From: Methylophaga sp. UBA3192
GTDB lineage: Bacteria > Pseudomonadota > Gammaproteobacteria > Nitrosococcales > Methylophagaceae
Direction: 5' to 3'
Length of the DNA: 64,000 nucleotides
NCBI GenBank assembly: GCA_002363955.1
Contig: DEXE01000006.1
Span: 1-64,000 of the forward strand
The notes below the pieces were generated by a model. It did no database searches. It saw only the letters and a list, made by a program, of their open reading frames with translations, and was not told the DNA's origin. Both the position numbers and the translations under genes were made by a program. Position 1 is the stretch's first letter; each line of letters starts with the position of its first letter. Positions 43,355 through 51,887 of this stretch are shown here, in pieces.

Positions 43355-43443
43355 AACAGCAAGACTGCCTACCCAAACCCCAACGAAGGCACCAACAGGC
43401 AAGCGCAGCGCGCAGGCCCTCAAGGGCCGGAGAAGTCAGGGAT
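43355..43443 (+). repeat. Structured direct repeat, right copy (flanks defence cassette)
   Basis: Same element as 37408-37494, with about 80 % identity by eye and an identical 24-base core at 43382-43405. After the core come hairpin-forming stretches GGCCCTCAAGGGCC, GACTTGCAGAGTC and GACGGCGGTACGCCG. It lies at the 3' end of the DUF1016 gene, as the left copy lies at the 3' end of the SMC-like gene. The two copies enclose the ABC-3C-like genes, higA and radC. Confidence 0.8.
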
Positions 43444-43523
43444 CAAAGCCGGATGGCCGTGACTTGCAGAGTCGCGGGGCCTAGCCCGCGAGCCCGACGG
43501 CGGTACGCCGGGACACGTAGTTA

Positions 43524-44690
43524 TCATTGATGATGCTTGGGATGAATCGCACCGCGCGATTCCAGCAATTGCCGCGTATTCTCAAGTTCCTTTTGCAGCA
43601 ATTCGGCATCCGGCAGCACTGTCCGATAGTTTGCCGCCATGACCTTGTTGGGTAGGCCCTCCAGTGCATACCTCGCCAGGGCATGGCCTTTGTCGGCGCA
43701 GAGGATTAGGCCCACAGGCGGGTTCTCATCGGAAAACGTCCAGTGCTCCTTGGCATAATTGCAGTACAGGTGCATCTGGCCCACATCGGCATGCGTCAGG
43801 CTGCCGAGCTTCAAGTCGATGATGACCAGACAGCGCAATCGGCGATGGAAAAACAGCAGGTCCACCCGGTACCAGGTCTGGTCGATACGCAACCGGCGCT
43901 GCCGCCCGACGAAGGTGAACCCCTCACCGAGTTCGAGCAGAAAATCTTCCAGCCGCTGTATCAAAGCGCCTTCAAGGTCAGACTCCGAATACTCGTCCTT
44001 GAGATCCAGAAACTCCAGCACATACGGGTCCTTGATCGCGTCGTCGGCCGTGACTGTATCCTCTGGCCTCGACGCCGCTCCCTTGGTCAGCATCGCGGCC
44101 TTGTCCTTGGACAGCGCTGTGCGCTCGTAGAACTGGCTGCCAATCTGCCGGTCGAGCTGGCGGACGCTCCATCCGCCGCGCAGGGCTTCGGCTTCATAGA
44201 ACTGGCGGGCATGGTCGTCCTTGACCGACAGCAGCCGGACGTAGGCCGACCACGGCAGCGTGAAGACCAGCGCAAGTTCGGCGAGGTCCAATTTCCGAGA
44301 CAGTACCTCGGATTTCCCGGCAGGCAGCTCGTTTCCAGATTTCCGAGACACTGTCTCGGAAATTGCAGCCAGGGGATATGCGAGGAAGAAGCGCCGCATG
44401 TTCTCCAGATTATCCGCACTGAAACCACGCCCGAACCGCGCGGTCAAGTCGGCGGACAAGCGAGCGATCAACTGTTCGCCATAACCCGCACGCCGCTTGC
44501 CCCGTTGCTCGGCCTCCACGATACGGCGGCCAATTTCCCAATAGCTCGCCGTCATCAGCGCATTGACGCTGCGCGCTGCCGCATGTCGCGCGGCATCGAG
44601 CAGTTCCACAATACCGCTGTGGATACCGACATAACCGGCCGGCAAGGCGGCGGGGCCTTTTCCCGCCGCCGAAAGCCTTTTCTTACTCAT
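43524..44690 (-). CDS. DUF1016 (YhcG-type) PD-(D/E)XK nuclease domain protein
   Basis: A 388-residue protein. The N-terminal DUF1016 region begins GIVELLDAARHAAARSVNAL and includes YWEIGRRIVEAEQ and SADLTARFGRGFSADNLENMR. The middle has LVFTLPWSAYVRLLSVKD. The C-terminal nuclease reads LRIDQTWYRVDLLFFHRRLRCLVIIDLKLG, with D and D-x-K as likely catalytic residues, then HADVGQMHLYCNYA. A Ser/Lys-rich linker (SETVSRKSGNELPAGKSEVLSRKL) contains DNA palindromes. Its start overlaps the integrase stop by ATGA, so the two form a transcription unit. The role is probably restriction or recombination. Confidence 0.88.
   Translation of the reverse strand: MSKKRLSAAGKGPAALPAGYVGIHSGIVELLDAARHAAARSVNALMTASYWEIGRRIVEAEQRGKRRAGYGEQLIARLSADLTARFGRGFSADNLENMRRFFLAYPLAAISETVSRKSGNELPAGKSEVLSRKLDLAELALVFTLPWSAYVRLLSVKDDHARQFYEAEALRGGWSVRQLDRQIGSQFYERTALSKDKAAMLTKGAASRPEDTVTADDAIKDPYVLEFLDLKDEYSESDLEGALIQRLEDFLLELGEGFTFVGRQRRLRIDQTWYRVDLLFFHRRLRCLVIIDLKLGSLTHADVGQMHLYCNYAKEHWTFSDENPPVGLILCADKGHALARYALEGLPNKVMAANYRTVLPDAELLQKELENTRQLLESRGAIHPKHHQ
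44291..44363. repeat. Palindromic repeats inside the DUF1016 coding region
   Basis: ATTTCCGAGACA-C-TGTCTCGGAAAT at 44339-44363 has perfect 12-bp arms. A related but imperfect copy starts ATTTCCGAGACAG at 44291. They encode the SETVSRK/SEVLSRK linker. The perfect palindrome can form a cruciform and looks like an inserted short repeat kept in frame. Confidence 0.85.
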
Positions 44691-45886
44691 GCTGTAGCCT
44701 CCTCGGCACGCTGCGCACCCGTGATCGTCTTACGCCGGTTCGTCACCAGTTCTGCGGCCTGGCGTATCGGATCGTCCTCGGTGTGGACATAGCGCATAAA
44801 CATCGCTACGGTCTTGTGCGCGGTCAGGGCCATGCCAACTTTCACCGGGATACCTGAGTTAGCAATGTCGGTGGCCGAGCAGTGGCGGATGCCGTGCGTC
44901 CCCACATGCGTCGCACCCGCCGCCTTGAGGGTGCGGCTCCAGCCGCTGTAATACTCACCCGCAGTCAGGTGTTGCCTCGGATGGCGTGGCGACGGCAGCA
45001 CGTAGGGATTGCCTTCCCGCCTCGGTGCCGTCGAAAGCAGCCGGTAGGCTTCTTCGCTCATGGGCTTGGACATGCCGCCGGTCTTGCTGTCAGGCCAGAC
45101 GACGCGACGGTTTTCCAGATCGACCCATTCCCATTCGAGCGTGACGATTTCGGAGCGGCGGGCAGCGAACTCGAATTGCAAGCGGATCGCCAGAGGGATG
45201 ACATAGTTCTCTAGCCCTTCGACCTCGATCTTGTCGAGCTTCCGGAACAGCTTGCCCATGTCCTCGTCGCTGATGAGGTGGGTGGACTTGCCAGCAGGGA
45301 ACATCGGGACATGGCGGCACGGATTGGTGCCGTCAGGCCGATAACCCCACACTTCGGCCAGGTTGAACATCTTGCGCAGGATGCTGAACGCCTTGTTCGC
45401 CTCGGTCTGCTTGTACGAAAGCTTTTCCATCAGTCCGGCAACGTCAGGCCGTTTCACGTCGTGAACCTTCTTACGGCCCAGCAGAGGGATGATGCAGCGG
45501 TTGATGACGCCTTGATAGCCGACTCGGGTGCTGGGCTTGTTGCGTTTCTTGGAGTAGTCCTCCATGAACTTCTTGCACAACTCCTCAACAGTAGGCGCCT
45601 TACGAGCCTCGGTCTTGGCTGCACCCGGATCGCCGCCCCGGCGTACCTGGGCCAGCCACTCCTGCGCCAGCGAACGGGCCTGCTCGACGGTCAGTTCGCC
45701 GTACTGGCCAAGCGCAGGTTTGCGGCGCTCTCCAGCATTTGTACGATACTGAAGCATGAACACCTTGCGACCGGCCGGTGTGATCTTGCACAGAAAGCCG
45801 GGAACAAGCGTGTCGCGCAACTCAATGGGCTGCGCCTGGGGTTGTGCCGCATCGACGGCAGATTTGGTGAGTTTTATCTTAGCCAT
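44687..45886 (-). CDS. Tyrosine recombinase / P4-type integrase
   Basis: A 399-residue integrase from ATG 45886, chosen because GAAGGAG lies upstream; the frame is open to 45937. The DUF4102 arm-binding domain covers ~1-95 (TKSAVDAAQPQAQPIELRDTLVPGF, LGQYGELTVEQARSLAQEWL). The catalytic domain has Arg in FAARRSEIVTLEWEWV, His-x-x-Arg in GTHGIRHCSA and Tyr in MRYVHTED. The full set of catalytic residues is intact. Integrases of this class target the 3' ends of tRNA genes. tRNA-Asn lies 2.5 kb to the right. Confidence 0.93.
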   Translation of the reverse strand: MAKIKLTKSAVDAAQPQAQPIELRDTLVPGFLCKITPAGRKVFMLQYRTNAGERRKPALGQYGELTVEQARSLAQEWLAQVRRGGDPGAAKTEARKAPTVEELCKKFMEDYSKKRNKPSTRVGYQGVINRCIIPLLGRKKVHDVKRPDVAGLMEKLSYKQTEANKAFSILRKMFNLAEVWGYRPDGTNPCRHVPMFPAGKSTHLISDEDMGKLFRKLDKIEVEGLENYVIPLAIRLQFEFAARRSEIVTLEWEWVDLENRRVVWPDSKTGGMSKPMSEEAYRLLSTAPRREGNPYVLPSPRHPRQHLTAGEYYSGWSRTLKAAGATHVGTHGIRHCSATDIANSGIPVKVGMALTAHKTVAMFMRYVHTEDDPIRQAAELVTNRRKTITGAQRAEEATA

Positions 45887-46191
45887 AGCTGACTCCTTCT
45901 TTAAAAGACCCGTTTCCAGGAGCCTGTTAGGAGCCAAGCGGTCGGAAGCCGGGTCAAGTTTCGGAAAGCACCGGCATATGATGAATTAGCCTAAGTTATT
46001 GATAAACCTGCTGTAGCGGGCTTAGGCGTAGTCCAGCGAAGTTCGGTGCTGGAGTCATGGTGAAATAAAAAATTCCTTTCGGGATTTGCGCCTCACGCAG
46101 GCACGCGGATTGATGTCAACAACAGTCGAACAGGCAGCTTTCAAATGAGCCATTAGCTGTTCATGAATTTTGGTGTTGAACTAAAGAAACG
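45887..46191. other. Region between integrase and AAA+ ATPase gene
   Basis: About 300 bases without a gene. Base composition changes from GC-rich on the left to AT-rich on the right, so it may contain a former element junction or attachment site. I see no repeat of the tRNA-Asn 3' end here. Confidence 0.4.
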
Positions 46192-47268
46192 TCAGATATT
46201 GGCCATAAAACCGATGCCGCGTGATTTTGTTCTATTAGAAGCAATCGTTACGTCCTTCGGGATCACAACTATTGGTCGCTTATTTGCTGGAGAACGCTGA
46301 ACAGCATTTGCCAAAGCATTTTCTAATTGGATGCGTACCAATCGAGGTGAAAGAGTAGAAAGTTTATCGATAACTTTTTTATCCAGTTTCGTAGCGAAAT
46401 GCTTGCCCCAAGCATTCATATTTAAAAGTTCGTCATAAATTGAACAAATAATCGCTCTCGCTTGAGCTGTCGTTGGAGGATGAATGGCAATTTCAATCAT
46501 TCGAGAGCGAATAGGCTCAGGGATTTGTTCTGGATAATTAGCAGAAGCGATCCAAATAACGAAGCTCACATCAAAAGGAATTTCCAAATATTCATCAACA
46601 AAGTGTTTTGCAGTGTGCCGTTCAAGTAGCCCATACATTGGCCCGAGAGGATTGTGGCGTGAATCGGTGGTTACTTTATCAATTTCGTCGAGCATAAAAA
46701 TTGGGTTGGCATAGGTACTTTTGCGAATACTCTTGCTAACAAAACCCGGCTTGCTATCCATCCAACTGCTATATCCTCCAGCCACAACGAAACTAGATGA
46801 AACTGATGCAAAATCCAACGAGAAGAAGTCAGTTCCAAGCACAGCGGCCAGTTCAGAGATAAATCTTGTTTTACCTACACCTGGTGGGCCTGTAAGAAGA
46901 AGTGGAGGGATGTAGAGCGTCTTGGGGTCTTCTAGGCCGCTTAAACATAGCGTGCTTTTCACCCTAGCAATGACTTCATTGAAATTTCCAAATTTTTCTG
47001 CCAAATTTTCAAGTTTGCTGATGATGTCCGAGTTGAACATAGCAAGAGGCTTGTGATCAGATTCTTTTAACAAGTCACGCAATATCATTATTCTATTGCG
47101 GTTTGTCTCAGCATCGATTGCTTTAGTTACTGAGGTCTTGTCAAAAATATTAATAACTTGATCTGCTTCATTTGCTTCAGCTTCAGCTTCAGTTTCATTT
47201 GAATTCTTACACTCATTTTTAATAAGAGCAGAATTTGGAATAAATTCATTGAAATTTGAATCCATCAT
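46192..47268 (-). CDS. AAA+ ATPase, Lon-like, of unknown function
   Basis: A 358-residue protein. Residues ~1-60 are acidic and of low complexity (EAEAEANEADQV). The AAA+ module follows: Walker A GPPGVGKTRFISELA (~residue 130), Walker B NPIFMLDEIDKVTTD, sensor-1 WIASAN, arginine-finger region PIRSRMIEI, and a C-terminal helical lid. No protease or nuclease domain is attached. GAGGAGA precedes the start. A palindrome TACACAAAGTGTA covers its likely promoter (TTGCCC at 47333-47328, GTATTT at 47310-47305), shared with the XRE and LAGLIDADG genes. Confidence 0.85.
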   Translation of the reverse strand: MMDSNFNEFIPNSALIKNECKNSNETEAEAEANEADQVINIFDKTSVTKAIDAETNRNRIMILRDLLKESDHKPLAMFNSDIISKLENLAEKFGNFNEVIARVKSTLCLSGLEDPKTLYIPPLLLTGPPGVGKTRFISELAAVLGTDFFSLDFASVSSSFVVAGGYSSWMDSKPGFVSKSIRKSTYANPIFMLDEIDKVTTDSRHNPLGPMYGLLERHTAKHFVDEYLEIPFDVSFVIWIASANYPEQIPEPIRSRMIEIAIHPPTTAQARAIICSIYDELLNMNAWGKHFATKLDKKVIDKLSTLSPRLVRIQLENALANAVQRSPANKRPIVVIPKDVTIASNRTKSRGIGFMANI

Positions 47269-47307
47269 GTTTTATCTCCTCAAATGTCTCATTAGCATCA
47301 TCATAAA

Positions 47308-47320
47308 TACACAAAGTGTA
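47308..47320. promoter_or_regulatory. Operator O1 in the AAA+ ATPase promoter
   Basis: TACACAAAGTGTA, one base off the consensus palindrome TACACAATGTGTA. It overlaps the spacer and -10 of a minus-strand promoter 40 bases before the AAA+ gene. Confidence 0.75.
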
Positions 47321-47385
47321 TAATTATGGGCAAAAATAACCAGAAGCTGCGTAGCTTTTTGGTTAGTTGTTCATGCGAATATAGT

Positions 47386-47398
47386 TACACAATGTGTA
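47386..47398. promoter_or_regulatory. Operator O2 upstream of the XRE regulator
   Basis: TACACAATGTGTA, a perfect palindrome (its centre is one base). TATAGT (47380-47385), a possible -10 for the XRE gene, lies directly before it. It is 93 bases upstream of the XRE start. Confidence 0.75.
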
Positions 47399-47490
47399 GT
47401 TTTGTGTCAAGGGCGCAATGTTATGAATCGATTAGCGATTCTTGTTTATGGCACAATATGATGATTATGCAGTCAACCACTTAATAACAT

Positions 47491-47715
47491 ATGCCCATAA
47501 CGTCTAAACAACTTAGAAAATTACGCGACAACTTAGGCTTAAGCCGAGAAGAAGCCGCTAAATATATATTCGTTACTCCGCGTACCTGGATGAGCTGGGA
47601 ATTAGATGAAGCAACAGATAATCATCGTAATATGCCAGAGGGTTTGTTAGAGCTGTTTTGTATTAAAAATAAAATTAAATACACTGTACTTGACAATGGT
47701 GTACACATTGTGTAG
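47491..47715 (+). CDS. XRE-family small regulator
   Basis: A 74-residue protein. A single helix-turn-helix runs LRKLRDNLGLSREEAAKYIFVTPRTWMSWE, followed by a short tail (LLELFCIKNKIKYTVLDNG). It resembles controller proteins and small phage-type repressors. Four palindromic sites surround the module, including one over its own upstream region and one over its stop codon, so it is the obvious candidate to bind them. No strong ribosome site is seen. Confidence 0.75.
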   Translation: MPITSKQLRKLRDNLGLSREEAAKYIFVTPRTWMSWELDEATDNHRNMPEGLLELFCIKNKIKYTVLDNGVHIV

Positions 47716-47718
47716 ATT
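47690..47718 (+). promoter_or_regulatory. Promoter of the LAGLIDADG gene with operator O3
   Basis: -35 TTGACA (47690-47695), 17-bp spacer, -10 TAGATT (47713-47718). The palindrome TACACATTGTGTA (47702-47714) fills the spacer and reaches the -10. The site overlaps the last codons of the XRE gene. Confidence 0.8.
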
Positions 47719-47759
47719 ATGCATTGCCCGCTTGACGCGGTTTTTTTAAACCTATCTAA

Positions 47760-47772
47760 TACACAATGTGTA
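47760..47772. promoter_or_regulatory. Operator O4 upstream of the LAGLIDADG gene
   Basis: TACACAATGTGTA 17 bases before the start codon, directly after a second possible promoter (TTGACG 47732-47737, TCTAAT 47755-47760). A short hairpin CCGC-TTGAC-GCGG with a following T-run (47728-47747) lies in between and could attenuate read-through. Confidence 0.75.
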
Positions 47773-47789
47773 TATTATTGGAGAGTTAC

Positions 47790-48257
47790 ATGGCTGAATA
47801 TGACGATTTGGTATCTCGTTCCCACATGACTGCGTGGGTCGCAGGATTTATTGATGGGGAAGGTTGTATACATATCTACAAGCAAAAATATAAGTCTCGC
47901 TCAACTGGCGAGCATGGCGGCATTACACATTCACTTAGAATTAGTATAGGGCAGAACAACCTAGAAGTTTTAGAGCGGATAATTGATGTTTTGGATATTC
48001 ATGCAAAGATATTTAAAAACAAAAGAAACATGGGTACAAATAGGCAATGTTACACGCTCCATATTAACGGTAAATATGCGCTTCGAACTATAGAACTAAT
48101 TAAGCCATACCTTGTTCGTAAGCTTCCTGAAGCGTTAGCGGCGGAAAGATTCTGGGAAGAGGGCCGTAAAGATTTGAAAACCGGCAGAAAGCCTGTGCCA
48201 AAAGCGATTATGGATATCCGTGAGTGGTGGTATAACAAGATGCGTAGAATGAAATAA
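47790..48257 (+). CDS. Free-standing LAGLIDADG homing-endonuclease-like protein
   Basis: A 155-residue protein from ATG 47790 with TTGGAGAG upstream; the open frame reaches 47766. One LAGLIDADG motif is visible: TAWVAGFIDGEGCIHIY (about residues 15-31). It is followed by the typical core SLRISIGQNNLEVLERIIDV and HINGKYALRTIELIKPYL. One motif implies a homodimer. It is not inside an intron or intein. Its two upstream operators match those of the AAA+ and XRE genes, which is unusual for a homing nuclease and suggests regulated use, perhaps in defence or element maintenance. Confidence 0.85.
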   Translation: MAEYDDLVSRSHMTAWVAGFIDGEGCIHIYKQKYKSRSTGEHGGITHSLRISIGQNNLEVLERIIDVLDIHAKIFKNKRNMGTNRQCYTLHINGKYALRTIELIKPYLVRKLPEALAAERFWEEGRKDLKTGRKPVPKAIMDIREWWYNKMRRMK

Positions 48258-48370
48258 ACACATCTTCAACTTGCGCGTTTTGAGTAAAAGATAGGGGAGG
48301 TGAGATACTTGGAGTTCACTATAGTTACTCCAGTATCACGCAGTGAAGTTACATATGAGTTACATTGAAC

Positions 48371-48405
48371 AAAAAAGCCTCAGGAGACGAATCTTCTGAG
48401 GCTTT
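48371..48405 (-). terminator. Terminator of tRNA-Asn
   Basis: On the minus strand, AAGCCTCAGAAGA pairs with TCTCCTGAGGCTT (one G-T type mismatch) and is followed by a T-run. It starts nine bases after the tRNA CCA end. Confidence 0.85.
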
Positions 48406-48413
48406 ATAATCAT

Positions 48414-48489
48414 TGGCTCCCCGAGCTGGACTCGAACCAGCGACCCAATGATTAACAGTCATTTGCTCTACCAACTGAGCTATCGGGGA
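48414..48489 (-). tRNA. tRNA-Asn (GTT)
   Basis: 76 bases on the minus strand. Acceptor stem TCCCCGA/TCGGGGA, D-arm AGCTCAGTTGGTAGAGC, anticodon loop CTGTTAA with anticodon GTT, and T-arm GGTTCGAGTCC. CCA is encoded. Its 3' end faces the accessory region, so it is the probable island attachment site. Confidence 0.97.
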
Positions 48490-48552
48490 ACAGAAAGATG
48501 GGTATGATAGAGACTCGAACCGGATGGGTCAAGCCTCTATTAAGTTTTTTTG

Positions 48553-49737
48553 TTAACCAATAAATTCTGCGATTCGTTGCAAGGCATTTTTCAGATTTGT
48601 TTCGCTGGTAGCGATGGATAAACGAATATGATTTTTCAGGCCAAATGCCGTTCCGGGAACGACAGCAACGCCTTTTTCTACCAATAAAGCTTCGGCAAAG
48701 TCCATATCATCGTTTAATTCCGGTTTGTTGGATAAAACGCCTGTGATATCCGGAAATACGTAGAACGTACCATCTGTTTCCAAAGCAGTGATGCCTTGCA
48801 TTTTGTTTAATTCTTCAACCACATAGTCATGGCGCTTTTTGAATTCTATCAGCATGGTTTGTACGCAACCTTGATCGCCATTTAACGCTTCAACAGACGC
48901 CGCTTGCGAGATAGAGGTTGGATTGGAAGTACTTTGCGACTGGATCTTTTTCATCGCGCCAATCAATTGAGCAGGACCACCGGCATAACCGATACGCCAG
49001 CCGGTCATCGAGTAGGCTTTGGATACACCATTCATGACAACAGTACGGTCATAGAGATCAGGACAGGCCATGACGATATTGTAAAATGGTTCATCGGCCC
49101 AATATATGTGTTCATACATATCATCCGTGGCGATGAGAATGTCCGGGTACTTACGCAGCACTTCACCCAATGCTTCGAGTTCGGCTTTGGTGTAGGTCAT
49201 GCCGGTTGGGTTGGAAGGGCTGTTGATAACAAATAAACGGGTTTTGTCAGTGATTGCGTCTTCAAGTTGTTGCGGGGTGATTTTATAACGTTGATCACGG
49301 TCACCGATGATGATGACCGGTTTGGCATCAGCGAGTAAAACCATATCAGGATAAGATACCCAGTAAGGTGCCGGGATAATAACTTCATCGCCTGACTCTA
49401 ATAAGGCCTGTGCCAGATTAAAAAAGCTTTGTTTACCGCCACATGAAACCAGAATTTGATTGGCCTCATAGTTTAAGCCGTTATCACGGGAAAACTTTTT
49501 GATAATGGCGTTTTTCAATTCAGCTGTACCATCAACCGCTGTATATTTGGTCTGGCCTTTGTTAAGTGCTTCGACAGCCGCTTGCTTGATATGATCCGGG
49601 GTATCGAAGTCCGGCTCACCGGCTCCCAGACCAATAATATCTTTACCTTCGGCTCTCAAGGCCGCGGCGCGTGCGGTGATGGCTAAAGTAGGCGAGGGTT
49701 TGATGCTTTGTACGCGCTGTGAGAGTTTGATAGTCAA
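48553..49737 (-). CDS. aspC: Aspartate aminotransferase (class I PLP enzyme)
   Basis: A 394-residue PLP enzyme that interconverts aspartate and oxaloacetate with glutamate. Family motifs are GLGAGEPDFDTPDHIK, SCGGKQSFFNLAQALL, NSPSNPTGMTYTK, TDDMYEHI and GVSKAYSMTGWRIGYAGG, with the PLP lysine in SKAYSMTG. Length is usual for the Thermus-type subgroup Ib. The start is TTG (49737), with AAGGA seven bases before it. Core gene, divergent from uvrB. Confidence 0.94.
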   Translation of the reverse strand: MTIKLSQRVQSIKPSPTLAITARAAALRAEGKDIIGLGAGEPDFDTPDHIKQAAVEALNKGQTKYTAVDGTAELKNAIIKKFSRDNGLNYEANQILVSCGGKQSFFNLAQALLESGDEVIIPAPYWVSYPDMVLLADAKPVIIIGDRDQRYKITPQQLEDAITDKTRLFVINSPSNPTGMTYTKAELEALGEVLRKYPDILIATDDMYEHIYWADEPFYNIVMACPDLYDRTVVMNGVSKAYSMTGWRIGYAGGPAQLIGAMKKIQSQSTSNPTSISQAASVEALNGDQGCVQTMLIEFKKRHDYVVEELNKMQGITALETDGTFYVFPDITGVLSNKPELNDDMDFAEALLVEKGVAVVPGTAFGLKNHIRLSIATSETNLKNALQRIAEFIG

Positions 49738-49810
49738 AATCTGTCCTTCGAGAAACGATAAGTGATTAGAAAACCGTAATATACGATAAACACGGACATT
49801 GCTAAAGAGT

Positions 49811-51826
49811 ATGAAAAAACAATTTGAATTAGTCAGCGAGTTTGAACCGGCGGGGGATCAACCAACTGCGATTGCGTCGCTGGTTGAGGGATTAAACAAC
49901 GGTGAAATGTGGCAGACCCTGTTAGGGGTCACCGGATCGGGAAAAACCTTCACCATCGCCAATGTTGCGCAAGCTGTGCAGCGTCCGGTGATGGTTCTGG
50001 CACCCAATAAAACGCTGGCTGCCCAGCTCTATAGTGAAATGAAAGAGTTCTTTCCGAACAATGCGGTGGAATATTTCGTTTCCTATTACGACTACTATCA
50101 GCCGGAAGCCTATGTGCCTTCTTCCGATACCTTTATTGATAAAGATGCGTCGGTCAATGAACAGATCGAGCAGATGCGTTTATCGGCCACCAAAGCCATG
50201 CTGGAGCGGCGCGATGCAATTATCGTATCCAGTGTGTCGTGTATCTATGGTTTGGGTGATAAAGATGCCTATCTTGCGATGGTCATGCATCTGGTTCAGG
50301 GCGATATCATTAATCAACGCGAAATTTTACGGCGTCTGGCCGAGTTGCAATATTCGCGAAATGATATTGAACTTTCCCGCGGTACCTACCGGGTTCGCGG
50401 CGAGGTGATTGATATTTTCCCGGCGGAATCCGAACGCGATGCGGTGCGGGTTGAACTGTTTGATGATGAAGTCGAACAGATCAGCTATTTTGATCCGTTA
50501 ACCGGTGAGGTATTGCAACGGATGAACCGCATTACGATTTACCCGAAAACCCACTATGCCACGCCACGCGAAACCATTTTGGGGGCAGTAGATTCAATCA
50601 AAGACGAGTTGCGTGAGCGATTAGCTGAATTAAACGAGCAAAATAAACTGGTAGAAGCACAGCGACTGGAGCAACGCACCCGTTTTGATATTGAAATGTT
50701 GCTTGAGCTCGGTTACTGCAACGGTATCGAAAACTATTCCAGACATTTATCCACCCGTCAGGCCGGTGAAGCGCCACCGACCTTATTTGATTATCTGCCA
50801 GATGATGCGATTCTGATTATTGATGAAAGCCACGTCATGATTCCGCAAATTGGCGCGATGTATAAAGGTGACCGTTCGCGTAAAGAAACGCTGGTAAATT
50901 ATGGTTTCCGGTTGCCTTCGGCCCTGGATAACCGGCCATTGATGTTTGATGAATGGGAAAAACTGGCGCCACAGACCATTTTTGTTTCGGCTACGCCTGG
51001 GAAATATGAAGCCGAACATGCCGGTAATATCGTTGAACAAGTCGTGCGTCCAACCGGTTTGATCGATCCTGAAGTTGAAATTCGCCCGGTGGGTACGCAG
51101 GTGGATGATTTGCTGTCCGAAATTACGAAACGCACGGCTGTTAACGAGCGGGTGCTGGTCACCACATTGACCAAGCGTATGTCTGAAGATCTCACCGATT
51201 ATCTGCGTGAGCATAATGTCAAAGTACGTTATTTGCATTCGGATATTGATACCGTCGAACGGATGGAAATTTTGCGTGATTTACGTCTGGGCGAATTTGA
51301 TGTGCTGGTGGGGATCAACTTGTTGAGAGAAGGTCTCGATTTACCTGAAGTTTCACTGGTGGCGATTCTGGATGCGGATAAAGAAGGCTTTCTGCGTAGT
51401 GATCGATCGTTGATTCAGACAATTGGCCGTGCCGCCCGAAACCTCAATGGTAAAGCGATTTTATATGCAGATCAGATCACTGGCTCGATGAAGCGGGCGA
51501 TTGATGAAACTGATCGACGTCGTGAAAAACAGACTGCTCATAATCTGAAACATGGCATTACGCCGATGGGTATTATCAAATCGATTCGTGGTGGCATGGA
51601 TGATTCGAAGAGCAAGAAAGAGGAAAAACTGCGGTTTGCCGAAGTGGCCGAAGAGCATGCTAAATATGCCTCGCTGTCTCCACAACAATTGGCCAAACGT
51701 ATTCAACAGATTGAAAGTGCAATGTATAAACATGCACAGAATCTGGAGTTTGAAGAAGCGGCTAAGTTACGTGATGAGTTAGACAAAGTGAGAAAGATGG
51801 CATTAGGGCCTGTTGTTCTGCAATAG
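49811..51826 (+). CDS. uvrB: Excinuclease ABC subunit B (UvrB)
   Basis: A 671-residue DNA-damage recognition helicase of nucleotide excision repair. ATG 49811 is preferred to an in-frame TTG at 49799. Motifs: Walker A GVTGSGKT (~38-45), beta-hairpin YYDYYQPEAYVP, DESH Walker B, VSATPG, TTLTKRMSEDL, and GRAARN motif VI. The C-terminal UVR domain (AMYKHAQNLEFEEAAKLRDEL) binds UvrC. All parts are intact. It diverges from aspC. Confidence 0.97.
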   Translation: MKKQFELVSEFEPAGDQPTAIASLVEGLNNGEMWQTLLGVTGSGKTFTIANVAQAVQRPVMVLAPNKTLAAQLYSEMKEFFPNNAVEYFVSYYDYYQPEAYVPSSDTFIDKDASVNEQIEQMRLSATKAMLERRDAIIVSSVSCIYGLGDKDAYLAMVMHLVQGDIINQREILRRLAELQYSRNDIELSRGTYRVRGEVIDIFPAESERDAVRVELFDDEVEQISYFDPLTGEVLQRMNRITIYPKTHYATPRETILGAVDSIKDELRERLAELNEQNKLVEAQRLEQRTRFDIEMLLELGYCNGIENYSRHLSTRQAGEAPPTLFDYLPDDAILIIDESHVMIPQIGAMYKGDRSRKETLVNYGFRLPSALDNRPLMFDEWEKLAPQTIFVSATPGKYEAEHAGNIVEQVVRPTGLIDPEVEIRPVGTQVDDLLSEITKRTAVNERVLVTTLTKRMSEDLTDYLREHNVKVRYLHSDIDTVERMEILRDLRLGEFDVLVGINLLREGLDLPEVSLVAILDADKEGFLRSDRSLIQTIGRAARNLNGKAILYADQITGSMKRAIDETDRRREKQTAHNLKHGITPMGIIKSIRGGMDDSKSKKEEKLRFAEVAEEHAKYASLSPQQLAKRIQQIESAMYKHAQNLEFEEAAKLRDELDKVRKMALGPVVLQ

Positions 51827-51887
51827 CACCCCATTAAATTGCTGGAATGTATTACGAGACTTTAGCTTTATCGGTGGTATAAAGCGC

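Noticed and set aside
48505..48535. Second tRNA fragment (GGTTCGAGTCT-like on the minus strand)
   Set aside because: Only a T-loop-like decamer is present, with no acceptor or anticodon arm; could be chance.
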